A stretch of 64,000 nucleotides of DNA from Paenibacillus tritici (GCF_013204885.1 NZ_JABMKX010000001.1:353284-417283), one strand, 5' to 3'. Shown: positions 53,959-63,856, numbered from the stretch's first letter. Notes: a model not told the origin generated them from the sequence alone. Numbers and translations are program-made.

Positions 53959-54663
53959 GTGAAAGGAGACCTGAAGCAGTTACAAAGCCAACTTCAAATC
54001 CAATTTCACGATCCTGTACTTCTGAAGCAGGCCTTTACCCATGCATCCTATGTGAACGAACACCGGTTCAATCAGCATCAGGACAACGAGCGCCTGGAGT
54101 TCCTGGGTGATGCGGTGCTTGAGCTGACGGTGTCCGAATATCTGTACAATCTGCTCCCGGACAGACCCGAGGGTGAACTGACCAAGCTGCGTGCGGCGAT
54201 TGTGTGTGAGCCGTCGCTGGTCCGTTTTGCCGAAACCTTGGGCTTCGGGCGATTCGTACTGTTGGGAAAAGGGGAAGAGCTGACGGGCGGGCGTACCCGC
54301 CCGGCTCTGCTGGCCGATGTGTTCGAAGCCTTCGTGGGAGCGCTCTATCTCGATCAAGGCCTGGAAACGGCCCGGAGATTTCTGGATAATCACGTATTCC
54401 CGCTGGTTGAGACCGACGGTAAGCTGCAAATGCAGATGAGCGATTTCAAGACAGAGCTTCAGGAACTGATACAGCATCATGGCATGGGTACGCTGGAATA
54501 CCGGATTATTGAAGAACGCGGTCCGGCGCACGAGCGTGAGTTCGTCTCTGAAGTCTATATGGCCAGCCGTTCACTCGGCAGCGGCAGCGGCCGCTCCAAG
54601 AAGGAAGCGGAGCAGCAGGCAGCGGCAGCGGCGTTATTGCTTCTGAAGGAAGACGGCGCTTGA
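53959..54663 (+). CDS. rnc: Ribonuclease III
   Basis: 234 residues from GTG 53959 after GGGGAGA. Signature [14 protein letters not shown] with catalytic acids, then a C-terminal double-stranded-RNA-binding domain ([15 protein letters not shown]... [14 protein letters not shown]). It processes rRNA and other duplex RNA. 14 bp after fabF. Confidence 0.97.
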   Translation: MKGDLKQLQSQLQIQFHDPVLLKQAFTHASYVNEHRFNQHQDNERLEFLGDAVLELTVSEYLYNLLPDRPEGELTKLRAAIVCEPSLVRFAETLGFGRFVLLGKGEELTGGRTRPALLADVFEAFVGALYLDQGLETARRFLDNHVFPLVETDGKLQMQMSDFKTELQELIQHHGMGTLEYRIIEERGPAHEREFVSEVYMASRSLGSGSGRSKKEAEQQAAAAALLLLKEDGA

Positions 54664-54692
54664 AGGCATATTTGAACGAGTAGAAGCGGAGT

Positions 54693-54754
54693 AGAGCAGC
54701 AATGGTCTGAATGCCGGCGATATCGGCGGAAGTCAGACTTTTGCTGCTCTTTTT
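54693..54754 (+). terminator. Terminator between rnc and smc
   Basis: AGAGCAGCAA and GTCTGA pair with TCAGAC and TTGCTGCTCT, followed by TTTTT. It lies 30 bp after the rnc stop. Confidence 0.85.
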
Positions 54755-54835
54755 CGAAATATCAGAAGTTATATGTTTTGGGGTCCCCACACAGAACTTG
54801 AGTAAACATCGAAGCAGGCGCACCCCTTTGTGGGG

Positions 54836-54866
54836 TTGTTTTGGCAAGGAAACACTATGGTATAAT
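54836..54866 (+). promoter_or_regulatory. Possible promoter of smc
   Basis: TATAAT (54861-54866) with TTGTTT (54836-54841) at 19 bp, 23 bp ahead of smc. The long spacer makes it weak. Confidence 0.45.
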
Positions 54867-54889
54867 AGGTCAGAGGTGATTGGCGAGAT

Positions 54890-57800
54890 ATGTTTCTGAA
54901 ACGGATTGAATTAGCGGGCTTCAAATCATTTGCCGACAAAACGGAAATGGAATTTGTGCGCGGCATTACGGCCGTAGTCGGCCCGAACGGCAGCGGCAAA
55001 AGCAATATATCCGATGGCATACGCTGGGTGCTTGGAGAGCAAAGTGCCAAATCACTGCGCGGCGGCAAGATGGAGGACATTATTTTTGCCGGAAGTGATG
55101 CCCGTAAAGCAGTTAATTACGGCGAGGTCTCGCTGACGCTGGATAATGAGGATCATGTGCTGCCGCTGGATTTCAGCGAGGTTACCGTGACCCGGCGTGT
55201 TCACCGCAGCGGAGATAGTGAATATCTGATTAATAAGCAGGCCTGCAGGCTGAAGGATATCACGGAGCTGTTCATGGATACCGGCATTGGCCGTGAAGCC
55301 TATTCGATTATTGGACAAGGCCGGATTGAAGAGATTCTCAGTACCCGTTCTGAAGACCGGAGGGGTATTTTTGAAGAGGCTTCAGGTATTGTTAAATATA
55401 AGTCACGCAAAAAGGATGCCGGTCGCAAGCTTGATGAGACCGAGCAGAATTTGCTGCGGATTCATGACCTGATCAGTGAGCTTGAGGATCAGGTGGGACC
55501 GCTTAAAGACCAGTCTGAGAAGGCTATACGTTATAAGGAACTGCGTGAGCAGCTTAAAGTTCTGGAGATTTCGGTATATGTGCATCAGATCGAAGGCATA
55601 CATACGGCCTGGCAGGAGGGCAATGCCCGCCTGGAGCTGCTCAAGACAGAACAACTGGAGCTGTCTACTGTTGTCTCCGCCCATGATGCCAAGCTGGAGA
55701 GCGGCCGGGCCGAGCTTCGGAGCCTGGAGCAGGAAGTGGAGAAGCTGCAGGGACAGCTGCTGCATTACAGCGAAGCGAATGAGAAGAGCGAAGGCTACGG
55801 CGAACTGCTGAAGGAACGCCGCAGGAATCTGGAGAAGAACCGGGAACAGCTCATGCAGACTCTGGGGTCTGTAGGAGAACGTTCCGAGGGGCGGCAGCGT
55901 GAGCTGGCGGAGCTGGAGCATAAGCTGAAGCAGTCCAGACAAGCCCTGGAGGATCTGCGGGCCGAGCTTAGCGATGAGGAATCGAAGCTGCAGGGTGTGG
56001 CCGGAGGCATCAGCCAGAGCAAGGAAGAGAAGCTGAAGAGCGCGCTGCTGGAGCTGATGAACCTGATGGCTCAGGCCCGCAACGAGATCCGCTATGCGGA
56101 TCAGCAGAAGGAGAGCCTGGAGCGGCGGATGAGCCGCAGCCAGGAGGAGAGCGGCAAATGGACAGCCCGTCTGGAGGAGCTCGTCTCCGCCCAGGCAGGG
56201 CTGAAGGATAAGATTGCCGCGCTCGGCAAGGAAATCGGCCAGCTGCGCGGTGCGTATATTACGGAGAGCGAGCAGACCGGCAAGCGGCAGAAGCTGCTGG
56301 AAGAAACGCAAAGCGGCCTGCGCAAATGGGAGCAGAAGCGCGAGGCCCAGGTCTCCCGGCATGAGACGATGAAGGAAATGCAGGATGATTTTGACGGATT
56401 CATGCTTGGGGTCAAAGAGGTGCTGAAGGGTGCGCGCAAAGGACAGTTGAGCGGTGTGCACGGTGCAGTGGCTGAACTCATATCCGTTCCGGAGAAGCTG
56501 GAAATGGCGGTGGAGACGGCCATGGGCGCTTCACTGCAGCATGTTGTCATGGAGAATGAGGCGGTATCCCGGCAGGCGATTGCTTTCCTGAAGCAGCGTC
56601 AGCTTGGGCGGGCAACCTTCCTCCCGCTGGATGTAATCCGGCCCCGGCAGATTACCGGCAGTGACCGGAGTATGGTGGAAGGCGCCGAAGGGTTCGTCGG
56701 AATCGGTTCGGAGCTGGTCGGCTATGAAGATAAGTATGCGAGCATTATCGGCAGCCTGCTGGGGAATGTGGTGATCGCCGAGCGTCTGGAGCAGGCGAAC
56801 CGCATTGCCGCCAAATGCCAATACCGCTACAGAGTGGTTACGCTTGAAGGCGATGTAGTGAATGCCGGCGGTTCGATGACAGGCGGCAGCCAGCATAAGA
56901 AGAACAACAGCCTGCTTAGCCGCAAGCGACAGCTAGACCAGCTCTCCGGCGAGATTGAAGAGAGCGAGCAGCAGATTGCCAAGCTGAAGCAGGGCATCAG
57001 CCGCTTGCGTGCAGAGCAGGACAAGGCAGCACAGAAGCTGGAGGAGCTGCGGCATGACGGTGACGAGAAGCGCCTGGAGGAGCAGCGGGTATCCGGTGAT
57101 CTGAAGCAGCTGGAGCAGGAGCTGCGGCATGTGCAGGAACAAGTAGAGGGTGCAGGCGCAGAGCGCAGCGGCTTCGAGAGTGAGGTACGCGGGCTCGAAG
57201 AGGCCCGCAAGCAGGCCGAGACTGAGCTGGCCCGCCTGGAGAAGGAAGAGCAGGAAGCACATGCGGCGATCCGCAGTGCCGAATCGGACCGCAAGGCGAA
57301 TGAGACCGCCAAGGAAGAGCTGCAAGGCAAGCTGACGGGCATGAAGGTCACGGAGGGCAAGCTGGATCAGGAGATTTTCTCCCTGGAGGAGCAGCTCCGG
57401 CGCATGAGGCAGGATGCCGGTTCGCAGGAGAAGGAGCTGCGTCAGAGCCGCAGCCTGCTGATGACCATCGAGCAGGATCTGGAAGAGAATACACGCGAGG
57501 CAGTGAAGCAGAAGGAAGAGGTCAACAGCCTGCGGCTGAACAAGGAAGATACCTCAGCGAAGCTCGACCTGGCGCGTGCCGACCGCGCGGCTATCTCGCG
57601 CAAGCTGGAGCTGGCCGAAGGCGAGACCAAAGACCAGCGGCAGGCGCTCCGGGCGGTTGAAGACAAGCTCCGTTCCACCGAGGTTGCCGTAGGGCGGCTG
57701 GATGTGGAGCTGGATAATATACTCCGCAAGCTGAGCGATGACTATGAGCTGAGCTATGAGCTGGCGAAGCAGCGTTATCCGGTGCCAGAGGATGTTCCTG

Positions 57801-58459
57801 CGGCGCAGATGGAAGTGCAGCGTCTGAAGCGCAGCATCTCGGCTCTGGGTGAGGTTAACCTGGGTGCGATTGAAGAATACCAGCGGGTACATGAACGTTA
57901 TACCTTCCTCAGCGGGCAGAAGGATGATCTGGTGGAAGCCAAAACAACGCTCTACCATGTGATCCACGAGATGGAAGAGGAGATGTCGAAGCGCTTCAAG
58001 CAGACCTTCGATGCGATCCGCCGGGAATTCGGCACGGTGTTCACGAAGCTGTTCGGCGGCGGCCGGGCAGATCTGCAGCTGCTGGACCCTGAGCATATGC
58101 TGGATACGGGGATTGATATTGTCGCGCAGCCTCCGGGCAAAAAGCTGCAGAACCTTCAGCTTCTCTCCGGCGGGGAACGCGCCTTGACCGCAATGGCTCT
58201 GCTGTTCGCCATTCTGCAGGTGAAGCCGGTGCCGTTCTGTGTGCTGGATGAGGTGGAAGCGGCACTGGATGAAGCCAATGTCGTGCGTTTCGCCCAGTAT
58301 CTGCGGGAGTTCTCGGAGCAGACGCAGTTTATCGTAGTCACCCACCGCAAAGGAACGATGGAGGAAGCCGATGTTCTCTATGGCGTAACCATGGAGGAAG
58401 GCGGCGTGTCCAAGCTTGTATCGGTGCGGCTGGAGGATGAAGAGGCGGAGATTGCCTGA
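54890..58459 (+). CDS. smc: Chromosome segregation ATPase SMC
   Basis: 1189 residues from ATG 54890 after AGAGGTGATT. Head with Walker A GPNGSGKSN; long coiled coils (about 170-500 and 680-1000) around the hinge (about 510-660, GVHGAVAELI...GGSMTGGS); C-terminal head with signature LSGGERALTAMALL and Walker B VLDEVEAALDE. It forms the condensin complex with ScpA/ScpB. Full length for the family. Confidence 0.98.
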   Translation: MFLKRIELAGFKSFADKTEMEFVRGITAVVGPNGSGKSNISDGIRWVLGEQSAKSLRGGKMEDIIFAGSDARKAVNYGEVSLTLDNEDHVLPLDFSEVTVTRRVHRSGDSEYLINKQACRLKDITELFMDTGIGREAYSIIGQGRIEEILSTRSEDRRGIFEEASGIVKYKSRKKDAGRKLDETEQNLLRIHDLISELEDQVGPLKDQSEKAIRYKELREQLKVLEISVYVHQIEGIHTAWQEGNARLELLKTEQLELSTVVSAHDAKLESGRAELRSLEQEVEKLQGQLLHYSEANEKSEGYGELLKERRRNLEKNREQLMQTLGSVGERSEGRQRELAELEHKLKQSRQALEDLRAELSDEESKLQGVAGGISQSKEEKLKSALLELMNLMAQARNEIRYADQQKESLERRMSRSQEESGKWTARLEELVSAQAGLKDKIAALGKEIGQLRGAYITESEQTGKRQKLLEETQSGLRKWEQKREAQVSRHETMKEMQDDFDGFMLGVKEVLKGARKGQLSGVHGAVAELISVPEKLEMAVETAMGASLQHVVMENEAVSRQAIAFLKQRQLGRATFLPLDVIRPRQITGSDRSMVEGAEGFVGIGSELVGYEDKYASIIGSLLGNVVIAERLEQANRIAAKCQYRYRVVTLEGDVVNAGGSMTGGSQHKKNNSLLSRKRQLDQLSGEIEESEQQIAKLKQGISRLRAEQDKAAQKLEELRHDGDEKRLEEQRVSGDLKQLEQELRHVQEQVEGAGAERSGFESEVRGLEEARKQAETELARLEKEEQEAHAAIRSAESDRKANETAKEELQGKLTGMKVTEGKLDQEIFSLEEQLRRMRQDAGSQEKELRQSRSLLMTIEQDLEENTREAVKQKEEVNSLRLNKEDTSAKLDLARADRAAISRKLELAEGETKDQRQALRAVEDKLRSTEVAVGRLDVELDNILRKLSDDYELSYELAKQRYPVPEDVPAAQMEVQRLKRSISALGEVNLGAIEEYQRVHERYTFLSGQKDDLVEAKTTLYHVIHEMEEEMSKRFKQTFDAIRREFGTVFTKLFGGGRADLQLLDPEHMLDTGIDIVAQPPGKKLQNLQLLSGGERALTAMALLFAILQVKPVPFCVLDEVEAALDEANVVRFAQYLREFSEQTQFIVVTHRKGTMEEADVLYGVTMEEGGVSKLVSVRLEDEEAEIA

Positions 58460-58539
58460 CGGGTAGATGCTTACGAAGTTAGTTTTGTACGAAGTGAATC
58501 AATGAAGCCTAGACTCACAAAACTTTTAGGAGGAACAAT

Positions 58540-59532
58540 ATGAGCTTTTTTAAGAAACTGAAAGAAAGCATCTCCGGTAAAACGGAAAGTGTGACCAAAC
58601 AGTTCCGTGACGGCCTGGAGAAGACACGCAAGGGTTTCGTGGAGAAGGTCTCAGATCTGATTATCCGCCGCAAAAAAATAGATGAAGAATTCTATGAGGA
58701 GCTGGAAGAGATTCTGATCGGCGCCGATGTGGGCGTTAATACGGTCATGAAGCTGGTCGAGGAGCTGCGCGCTGAAGTGAAGCAGAAGCGGATTGAGGAT
58801 GCTGCGGAGCTGCAGCCGATTCTCTCCCGCAAGCTGATGGAGCTGCTGCGCGGCGACGACGACAACAGTCTGAAGGAGAATCCGGACGGCATTACCGTCA
58901 TTCTGTTTGTCGGCGTTAACGGAGTCGGGAAGACAACAACCATCGGCAAGCTGGCGCACCGCTACAAACAGGAGGGCAAGAAGGTTCTGCTGGCGGCAGG
59001 CGATACCTTCCGTGCAGGAGCGATTGAGCAGCTTGAGGTCTGGGGCAAACGTGCCGGTGTCGATGTCATCAAGCAGCAGGCGGGCTCTGACCCGGCGGCG
59101 GTGATGTTCGATGCCGTTCAGGCTGCCAAGCAGCGCGGTGTAGATGTACTGATCTGCGATACTGCGGGCAGACTGCAGAACAAGAGCAATCTGATGGAAG
59201 AGCTGAACAAGATCTTCCGTGTCATTCAGCGTGAGATTCCTAGCGCCCCGCATGAGGTACTGATGGTGCTGGATGCCACTACCGGGCAGAATGCGCTGAG
59301 TCAGGCCAAGCTGTTCGGCGAGAAGAGCGGCGTGACCGGTCTGGTGCTGACGAAGCTGGACGGTACGGCGAAGGGCGGCATCGTAGTAGCGATCCGTCAG
59401 GAGATGAATTTGCCGGTGAAGCTGGTGGGTCTGGGTGAGAAAATGGAAGATCTCCAGCCGTTTGACTCAGACCAGTTCGTGCATGCCCTATTCGCAGGCA
59501 TGATCTCTGAAGAAGCGGACGCCGAAGAATAA
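58540..59532 (+). CDS. ftsY: Signal recognition particle receptor FtsY
   Basis: 330 residues from ATG 58540 after TAGGAGGA. Short N domain without the long acidic A region, then the G domain: GVNGVGKTTTIGKLAH, DTFRAGAIEQL, DTAGRLQ and TKLDGTAKGG. It docks SRP-ribosome complexes at the membrane. 80 bp after smc. Confidence 0.98.
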   Translation: MSFFKKLKESISGKTESVTKQFRDGLEKTRKGFVEKVSDLIIRRKKIDEEFYEELEEILIGADVGVNTVMKLVEELRAEVKQKRIEDAAELQPILSRKLMELLRGDDDNSLKENPDGITVILFVGVNGVGKTTTIGKLAHRYKQEGKKVLLAAGDTFRAGAIEQLEVWGKRAGVDVIKQQAGSDPAAVMFDAVQAAKQRGVDVLICDTAGRLQNKSNLMEELNKIFRVIQREIPSAPHEVLMVLDATTGQNALSQAKLFGEKSGVTGLVLTKLDGTAKGGIVVAIRQEMNLPVKLVGLGEKMEDLQPFDSDQFVHALFAGMISEEADAEE

Positions 59533-59595
59533 GCACTCTAGGCAAGAGCGGAAATGGTAGTCGGAGACCTTTAACTACAATAGATGACTGCGACG

Positions 59596-59637
59596 AAACC
59601 TCCCTTTGGAATGAAATATTCCCGGGGAGGTTTTTTT
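59596..59637 (+). terminator. Terminator after ftsY
   Basis: AAACCTCC and inner TGGAAT pair with ATATTCC and GGAGGTT, followed by seven T. Confidence 0.9.
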
Positions 59638-59683
59638 GTTGAACGGACTGGACCAGCACAAGGGGGAGGGAAATCGGAAATCT

Positions 59684-59848
59684 GGAACCGGAACCGGAAC
59701 TAGGGAACCGGAACTAGTTGGATTTTCTCCACTTGCTGAGGAAAGAATGGCCTCTGTTAGAGCAGTAGTTGGAAAAACAACACTTAAATGAGCGCATTTC
59801 AGCCAATGTAGCTGATACTAACACTAGCAGTTGTAGTTTTTCCACTTG
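59684..59848. repeat. R2 repeat, copy B, and short direct repeats
   Basis: AGTTGGAAAAACAACACTTA begins at 59767 and AGTTGTAGTTTTTCCACTTG at 59829, again 62 bp apart, with a further AGTTGGATTTTCTCCACTTG at 59716. Directly upstream GAACCGGAACTAG occurs twice (59691-59703, 59705-59717). The whole gap 59533-60358 holds no confident gene, only the frameshifted candidate at 60045. Confidence 0.65.
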
Positions 59849-60044
59849 CTTCCCCTCATCCCTCAGAAATCGTAGAATTAAGATACGTTTGTCCATCTGC
59901 TGTTGCGGGGCTGCCGCTTCTTGGCTTCCCGCGCAGAATCCCCCTCCATGGACATAGCCTCCTCTGCCGAAAGCAGCCTCCACCAGTGCATAACCATCCT
60001 TCGGCTTACTCCCCTTTTGGCGTTTCAAAGAATATGCCGAAATC

Positions 60045-60190
60045 ATGTTAAAAAAACAACATATGAAAAATTATCAATAGTACTACTTGCCATAGTACTG
60101 CTTGTCAGCGCTCCAGCATACAATTGGATGTACAATTCACTCTATACGCCCTTGAGAGCAGTGAAAAGAAAAAGGGAGCGATTCCAATAA
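60045..60190 (+). pseudogene. Possible small membrane protein with a frame shift at an A7 run
   Basis: From ATG 60045 the frame stops after 12 codons. A -1 shift (or one extra A) at the run 60050-60056 gives a 48-residue protein: MLKKTTYEKL, one membrane helix (SIVLLAIVLLVSAPAYNWMY), then a basic tail (RAVKRKRERFQ). No ribosome site precedes it. It may be a decayed gene, a slippage product, or chance. Confidence 0.3.
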
Positions 60191-60358
60191 GGCAGAATGA
60201 TTCGAAAACTCCATTTTGCTGTTATATATATTGACATGAATAATATCAATTACGTATTATGAAGGTAGTAATTAATATTTTCATGATGAATTACTGAAAT
60301 TAAGACTTCATTGTCAACATACTTAACACATTATACTGATCCGAGAGGAGTCGGGCTC

Positions 60359-61822
60359 ATGTCCAAACTAGATCCTTTGCCCGGTCTGTCTCCGTATCCG
60401 CTGCAGCATTTCTATGATGAGATGTATGCGGATGAACGGAGTGTCCGGCCTCATTACAAGCATGTGAACCGCATGTTTTCCGGGATGAGCCCCGAAGAGC
60501 TGCAAGGCAAGCAGAAGCTGATGCAGCGTCGGATGATGGAAGAAGGCATTACTTTTACACTGTACAACCCGGCACAGGATCAGCCTATGGAGCGGACGAT
60601 TCCTTTTGACATGATTCCGCGCATTATCCCGAAGGGGGAATGGGAACGGCTGGAGGCGGGCATTGTGCAGCGGATTACAGCACTGAATCTGTTCATACAT
60701 GATATTTACCATGAACAATATATTGTGAAGGATGGAATTGTACCGCGGCGGATGATTATCTCCAACTGTTACTTCCGGCCGGAAATGACCGGACTCCGTG
60801 TACCAGGAGGGGCTTATATCACCACATCAGGCATTGACCTGATCCGGCATCATGACGGCGAATATTATGTGCTTGAAGACAATCTGCGCACACCTTCCGG
60901 CTTCTCGTATCTGTTCAAAGGCAGATCGCTCATGAACCAGCTCTTTCCTGAATTATCGTTTGCCAGCTCGATCCGCGATGTGGATCACAGCCTGAACCGT
61001 TTCCTGTCCGTTCTGCGCAGCCTGTCTCCGTCCCGGACCAAAGATCCGGTCATTGCCCTGCTGACACCGGGAGAATACAATTCGGCTTATTATGAACATG
61101 CTTTTCTGGCGCAGCAGATGGGGATTCATCTGGTTGAAGGCCGTGATCTGGTTGCACAGGACCATAAGATTTACCTGAAAATGATGAACGGTCTGCGCAG
61201 GGTTGATGTGCTGTACCGCCGCCTGGATGATGATTTCATTGATCCGCTGGCTTTTCAGCCCGGCTCGCTGCTTGGGGTCGCAGGTCTGATGAATGCCTAC
61301 CGGGCAGGCAATATCGCTATTGCCAATGCACCCGGGACGGGTGTCGCCGACGACAAAGCCATGTATGTATATGTGCCGGATATGATCCGCTATTATCTTA
61401 ATGAAGAACCGATTCTGGGCAATGTGCCGACCTACCTGCTGTCACGGCCTCAGGAGCGCCAGTATGTGCTGGATCATCTCTCTGAAATGGTGGTGAAGGA
61501 GACCTCACTCTCCGGCGGCTACGGGATGCTGATCGGGAGTGAAGCGACGAAGCAGGATCTGGTGGATTTCCGGCTCAAAATCCTGGCAGAACCTGAGCGT
61601 TATGTCGCCCAGCCTATCATGTCATTGTCCCGTGCGCCGGTGCTGTCAGACGGCAGTATGGCCCCGCGGCATATTGATCTCAGAGCGTTCGTGCTGATGG
61701 GGGCCGACCGCAAGGCTCATGTCATTCCGGGAGGCTTGACCCGGGTGGCCATGCGCGAGGGTTCGCTGGTCGTGAATTCTTCCCAGGGCGGGGGAGTGAA
61801 GGATACCTGGGTGATGGCCTGA
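60359..61822 (+). CDS. Circularly permuted ATP-grasp protein
   Basis: 487 residues from ATG 60359, with GAGAGGAG 8 bases upstream; the frame upstream to 60311 lacks a site. It matches the CP_ATPgrasp family (PF04174/DUF404-407): NPHYKHVNRMF-type start, RVPGGAYITTSGIDLIRHHDGEYYVLEDNLRTPSG (nucleotide-binding region, here given in two pieces: RVPGGAYITTSGIDL and YYVLEDNLRTPSG) and TPGEYNSAYYEHAFLA. Predicted to ligate an amine to a carboxylate, making peptide-like bonds. First of three clustered genes. Confidence 0.9.
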   Translation: MSKLDPLPGLSPYPLQHFYDEMYADERSVRPHYKHVNRMFSGMSPEELQGKQKLMQRRMMEEGITFTLYNPAQDQPMERTIPFDMIPRIIPKGEWERLEAGIVQRITALNLFIHDIYHEQYIVKDGIVPRRMIISNCYFRPEMTGLRVPGGAYITTSGIDLIRHHDGEYYVLEDNLRTPSGFSYLFKGRSLMNQLFPELSFASSIRDVDHSLNRFLSVLRSLSPSRTKDPVIALLTPGEYNSAYYEHAFLAQQMGIHLVEGRDLVAQDHKIYLKMMNGLRRVDVLYRRLDDDFIDPLAFQPGSLLGVAGLMNAYRAGNIAIANAPGTGVADDKAMYVYVPDMIRYYLNEEPILGNVPTYLLSRPQERQYVLDHLSEMVVKETSLSGGYGMLIGSEATKQDLVDFRLKILAEPERYVAQPIMSLSRAPVLSDGSMAPRHIDLRAFVLMGADRKAHVIPGGLTRVAMREGSLVVNSSQGGGVKDTWVMA

Positions 61823-61862
61823 GCGGACCTGTACAAGGACAAATTAGGAAGGGGCGGGTAGG

Positions 61863-62816
61863 ATGCTGAATCGCAATGCGGAGGCTTTATTCTGGATCGG
61901 CCGTTATATTGAACGGGCTGAGAATCACGCCAGGCTGATCGACGTTCATTACCATATTCAGCAGGAAGAGGATTTCCAGGAGGAGGGCCACAAGTGGTCC
62001 CGGCTGATTGATGCGCTCGGAGTGCGGAATGAGTATATGCGGCAATTTGACAGCTTCAGCGAGCAGGATGTGTTGTCTTTCATTACGCTGGACCTCGGCA
62101 ATACAAATTCTTTGTTCTCCTGTGTGCATCAGGCCAGGAATAATCTGCGCACGCTGCGCCAGCATTTGCCGAGCGAGCTGTGGGATATCGCGAACGGCTT
62201 CAACCTGTGGCTCGGAGAGCAGTCCGTAGCGGATATTATGAGCGGCCCCCACCAGTTCTATCAGCAGGTTAAGGAACGTGCAGCCATGTTCCTCGGCGCC
62301 GAGCAATCGGTGATGCTCCGGGGCAACGAATGGCATTTCATTGAGAGCGGCCGGTTCCTGGAACGGGCGGAGAATACGACACGTATCCTGCAGGCCGTCA
62401 CCGTATCCTGCAAGTCGAAGGATATTAATTCGATCTATACCCAGCTTCAGGCCGTACTGAAATCGGTGAGCGGTTATCAGTCCTTCCGCCGGTATTATGC
62501 CGATGACATGTCGCCGGAATGCATCCTTGAATTTCTGATCGTGAACCCGTATTTCCCCCGCTCGATCCGCTTCTCCTTCCACAAGCTGGAGGAGCATCTG
62601 GCCAAGCTGGAACTGGATTCTTCTGAGAAGGGCTCAGGGCATGAGAAGGTGATGCGTCAAGCCGGCAAGATCAAAGCGGAGCTGGATTATATGGAGAAGG
62701 AAGAGATGTCCGGTGATCTGACGCTGGATGTGCTGGAGGCGTTGATGTTATCCTGCCAGAAGCTCGGCAGAACGATGGACGGTGCTTTTTTTCGCCGTGA
62801 AGGAGTCTCGGTATGA
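61863..62816 (+). CDS. Alpha-E domain protein
   Basis: 317 residues from ATG 61863 after AGGAAGGGG. All-helical; it starts MLNRNAEALFWIGRYIERAENHARL, here LFWIGRYIERAENHARL being the diagnostic piece, and repeats the E-R-A-E motif (RFLERAENTTRIL, about residue 165). Alpha-E (DUF403) proteins accompany circularly permuted ATP-grasp and transglutaminase genes and may be the scaffold or regulatory subunit of the ligase. It overlaps the next gene by 4 bp. Confidence 0.92.
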   Translation: MLNRNAEALFWIGRYIERAENHARLIDVHYHIQQEEDFQEEGHKWSRLIDALGVRNEYMRQFDSFSEQDVLSFITLDLGNTNSLFSCVHQARNNLRTLRQHLPSELWDIANGFNLWLGEQSVADIMSGPHQFYQQVKERAAMFLGAEQSVMLRGNEWHFIESGRFLERAENTTRILQAVTVSCKSKDINSIYTQLQAVLKSVSGYQSFRRYYADDMSPECILEFLIVNPYFPRSIRFSFHKLEEHLAKLELDSSEKGSGHEKVMRQAGKIKAELDYMEKEEMSGDLTLDVLEALMLSCQKLGRTMDGAFFRREGVSV

Positions 62817-63679
62817 AGATTCAGATCCATCATACGACGACCTACAGCTACGCAGAGCCGGTGACGGACAGTGTCAATGAAATCAGGCTGACACCGCGGA
62901 CGAATTACCGCCAGTCCTGTTATCATCATGAGGTAGAGGTGCATCCGCCGGCCAATCTGCTGACCTATGAGGATTTCTTCGGGAACCGTGTCCATGCCTA
63001 TTCGGTCAACAAGCCGCATACGGAGATGGTGATTCATACCAAAGCGACCGTGGTTACTCTCGACAAAGCACAAGGCGCCGACCTGCCGCATATCCCGCTG
63101 GAAGAGCAGGTGAAGCTGCTGAATGACGAGAAGTTTCAGAACCGCTATATCGAGTTTATTTTGCCCACCAGATATACCGAGGTGACGCAGGAGCTGGTTG
63201 AGTTTGCTTCGCAGCATCCTTTCGATGAAGCCGAGGATATGTATGAATGGACGAAAAAGCTGTCTTCCACCATCTACGAGCAGTTTACGTATGACCCCGA
63301 CGCGACGAGCGTCAACACTACGGTCAAAAGAGCGCTGATGCTCAAACGCGGAGTCTGCCAGGATTATGCGCATCTGATGATTGCCGTCTGCCGCAGTGTC
63401 GGTCTGCCCTCGCGTTATGTGAGCGGGTACCACTTTGTCGGTGATCTGCAGGGAGGCAACGCCGACTTTGAACAGGCCTCCCATGCCTGGGTGGAGACGC
63501 ATATTCCCGGAACGGGCTGGCTGGGCTTCGATCCTACCAATAACGTTGAAGTGAACTGGCGGTATATCAAGCTTGGACATGGACGGGATTATAAGGATAT
63601 CGTGCCGGTCAAAGGCGTATACCGCGGGGTAGCAGGCACGCTTACGGTTAAGGTGGATGTACGGAAGCTGGATAGTTAA
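62813..63679 (+). CDS. Transglutaminase-family protease/cross-linker
   Basis: 288 residues, ATG 62813 overlapping the preceding stop (ATGA). N-terminal beta domain (KIQIHHTTTYSYAEPVTDS) followed by the papain-like core with Cys in GVCQDYAHLM, His in SHAWVETHIPG and Asp in WLGFDPTNN. No signal peptide. In this cluster the protein is thought to cleave or process the peptide made by the ATP-grasp partner; that is inference from the conserved neighbourhood. Confidence 0.93.
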   Translation: MKIQIHHTTTYSYAEPVTDSVNEIRLTPRTNYRQSCYHHEVEVHPPANLLTYEDFFGNRVHAYSVNKPHTEMVIHTKATVVTLDKAQGADLPHIPLEEQVKLLNDEKFQNRYIEFILPTRYTEVTQELVEFASQHPFDEAEDMYEWTKKLSSTIYEQFTYDPDATSVNTTVKRALMLKRGVCQDYAHLMIAVCRSVGLPSRYVSGYHFVGDLQGGNADFEQASHAWVETHIPGTGWLGFDPTNNVEVNWRYIKLGHGRDYKDIVPVKGVYRGVAGTLTVKVDVRKLDS

Positions 63680-63696
63680 TGGAAAGTGGTTATATA

Positions 63697-63722
63697 GCCC
63701 CCGCTGGCAGCGGGGGCTTTTC
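63697..63722 (+). terminator. Terminator of the ATP-grasp cluster
   Basis: GCCCCCGCT pairs with AGCGGGGGC around GGC, followed by TTTTCC. Confidence 0.92.
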
Positions 63723-63740
63723 CTTTTACGGCTGTGCATG

Positions 63741-63771
63741 TTGCACAAGGTTTGCGCAATTTTTTGCATAA
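63741..63771 (+). promoter_or_regulatory. Three phased TTGCnnAA boxes upstream of an SDR gene
   Basis: TTGCACAA (63741), TTGCGCAA (63752) and TTGCATAA (63764) are spaced 11-12 bp apart, one helical turn. The middle one is a perfect palindrome. A TATAAT-like element is at 63778-63783. Possible operator; protein unknown. Confidence 0.4.
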
Positions 63772-63856
63772 TATGATTATAATCAAGGATCAATTGGGTA
63801 ATCTTGAAACAGAGCCATTCCAAACAGAATGGTAATCATGGAAGGAGAGTGTACAT

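Noticed and set aside
55403..56461. 352-codon frame opposite smc
   Set aside because: Leu/Gln-rich shadow of coiled-coil codons in smc.
59903..60190. 95-codon frame upstream of the ATP-grasp gene
   Set aside because: The first half is non-protein-like; only the last 45 codons look coding, so it is treated as a possible frameshifted small gene.
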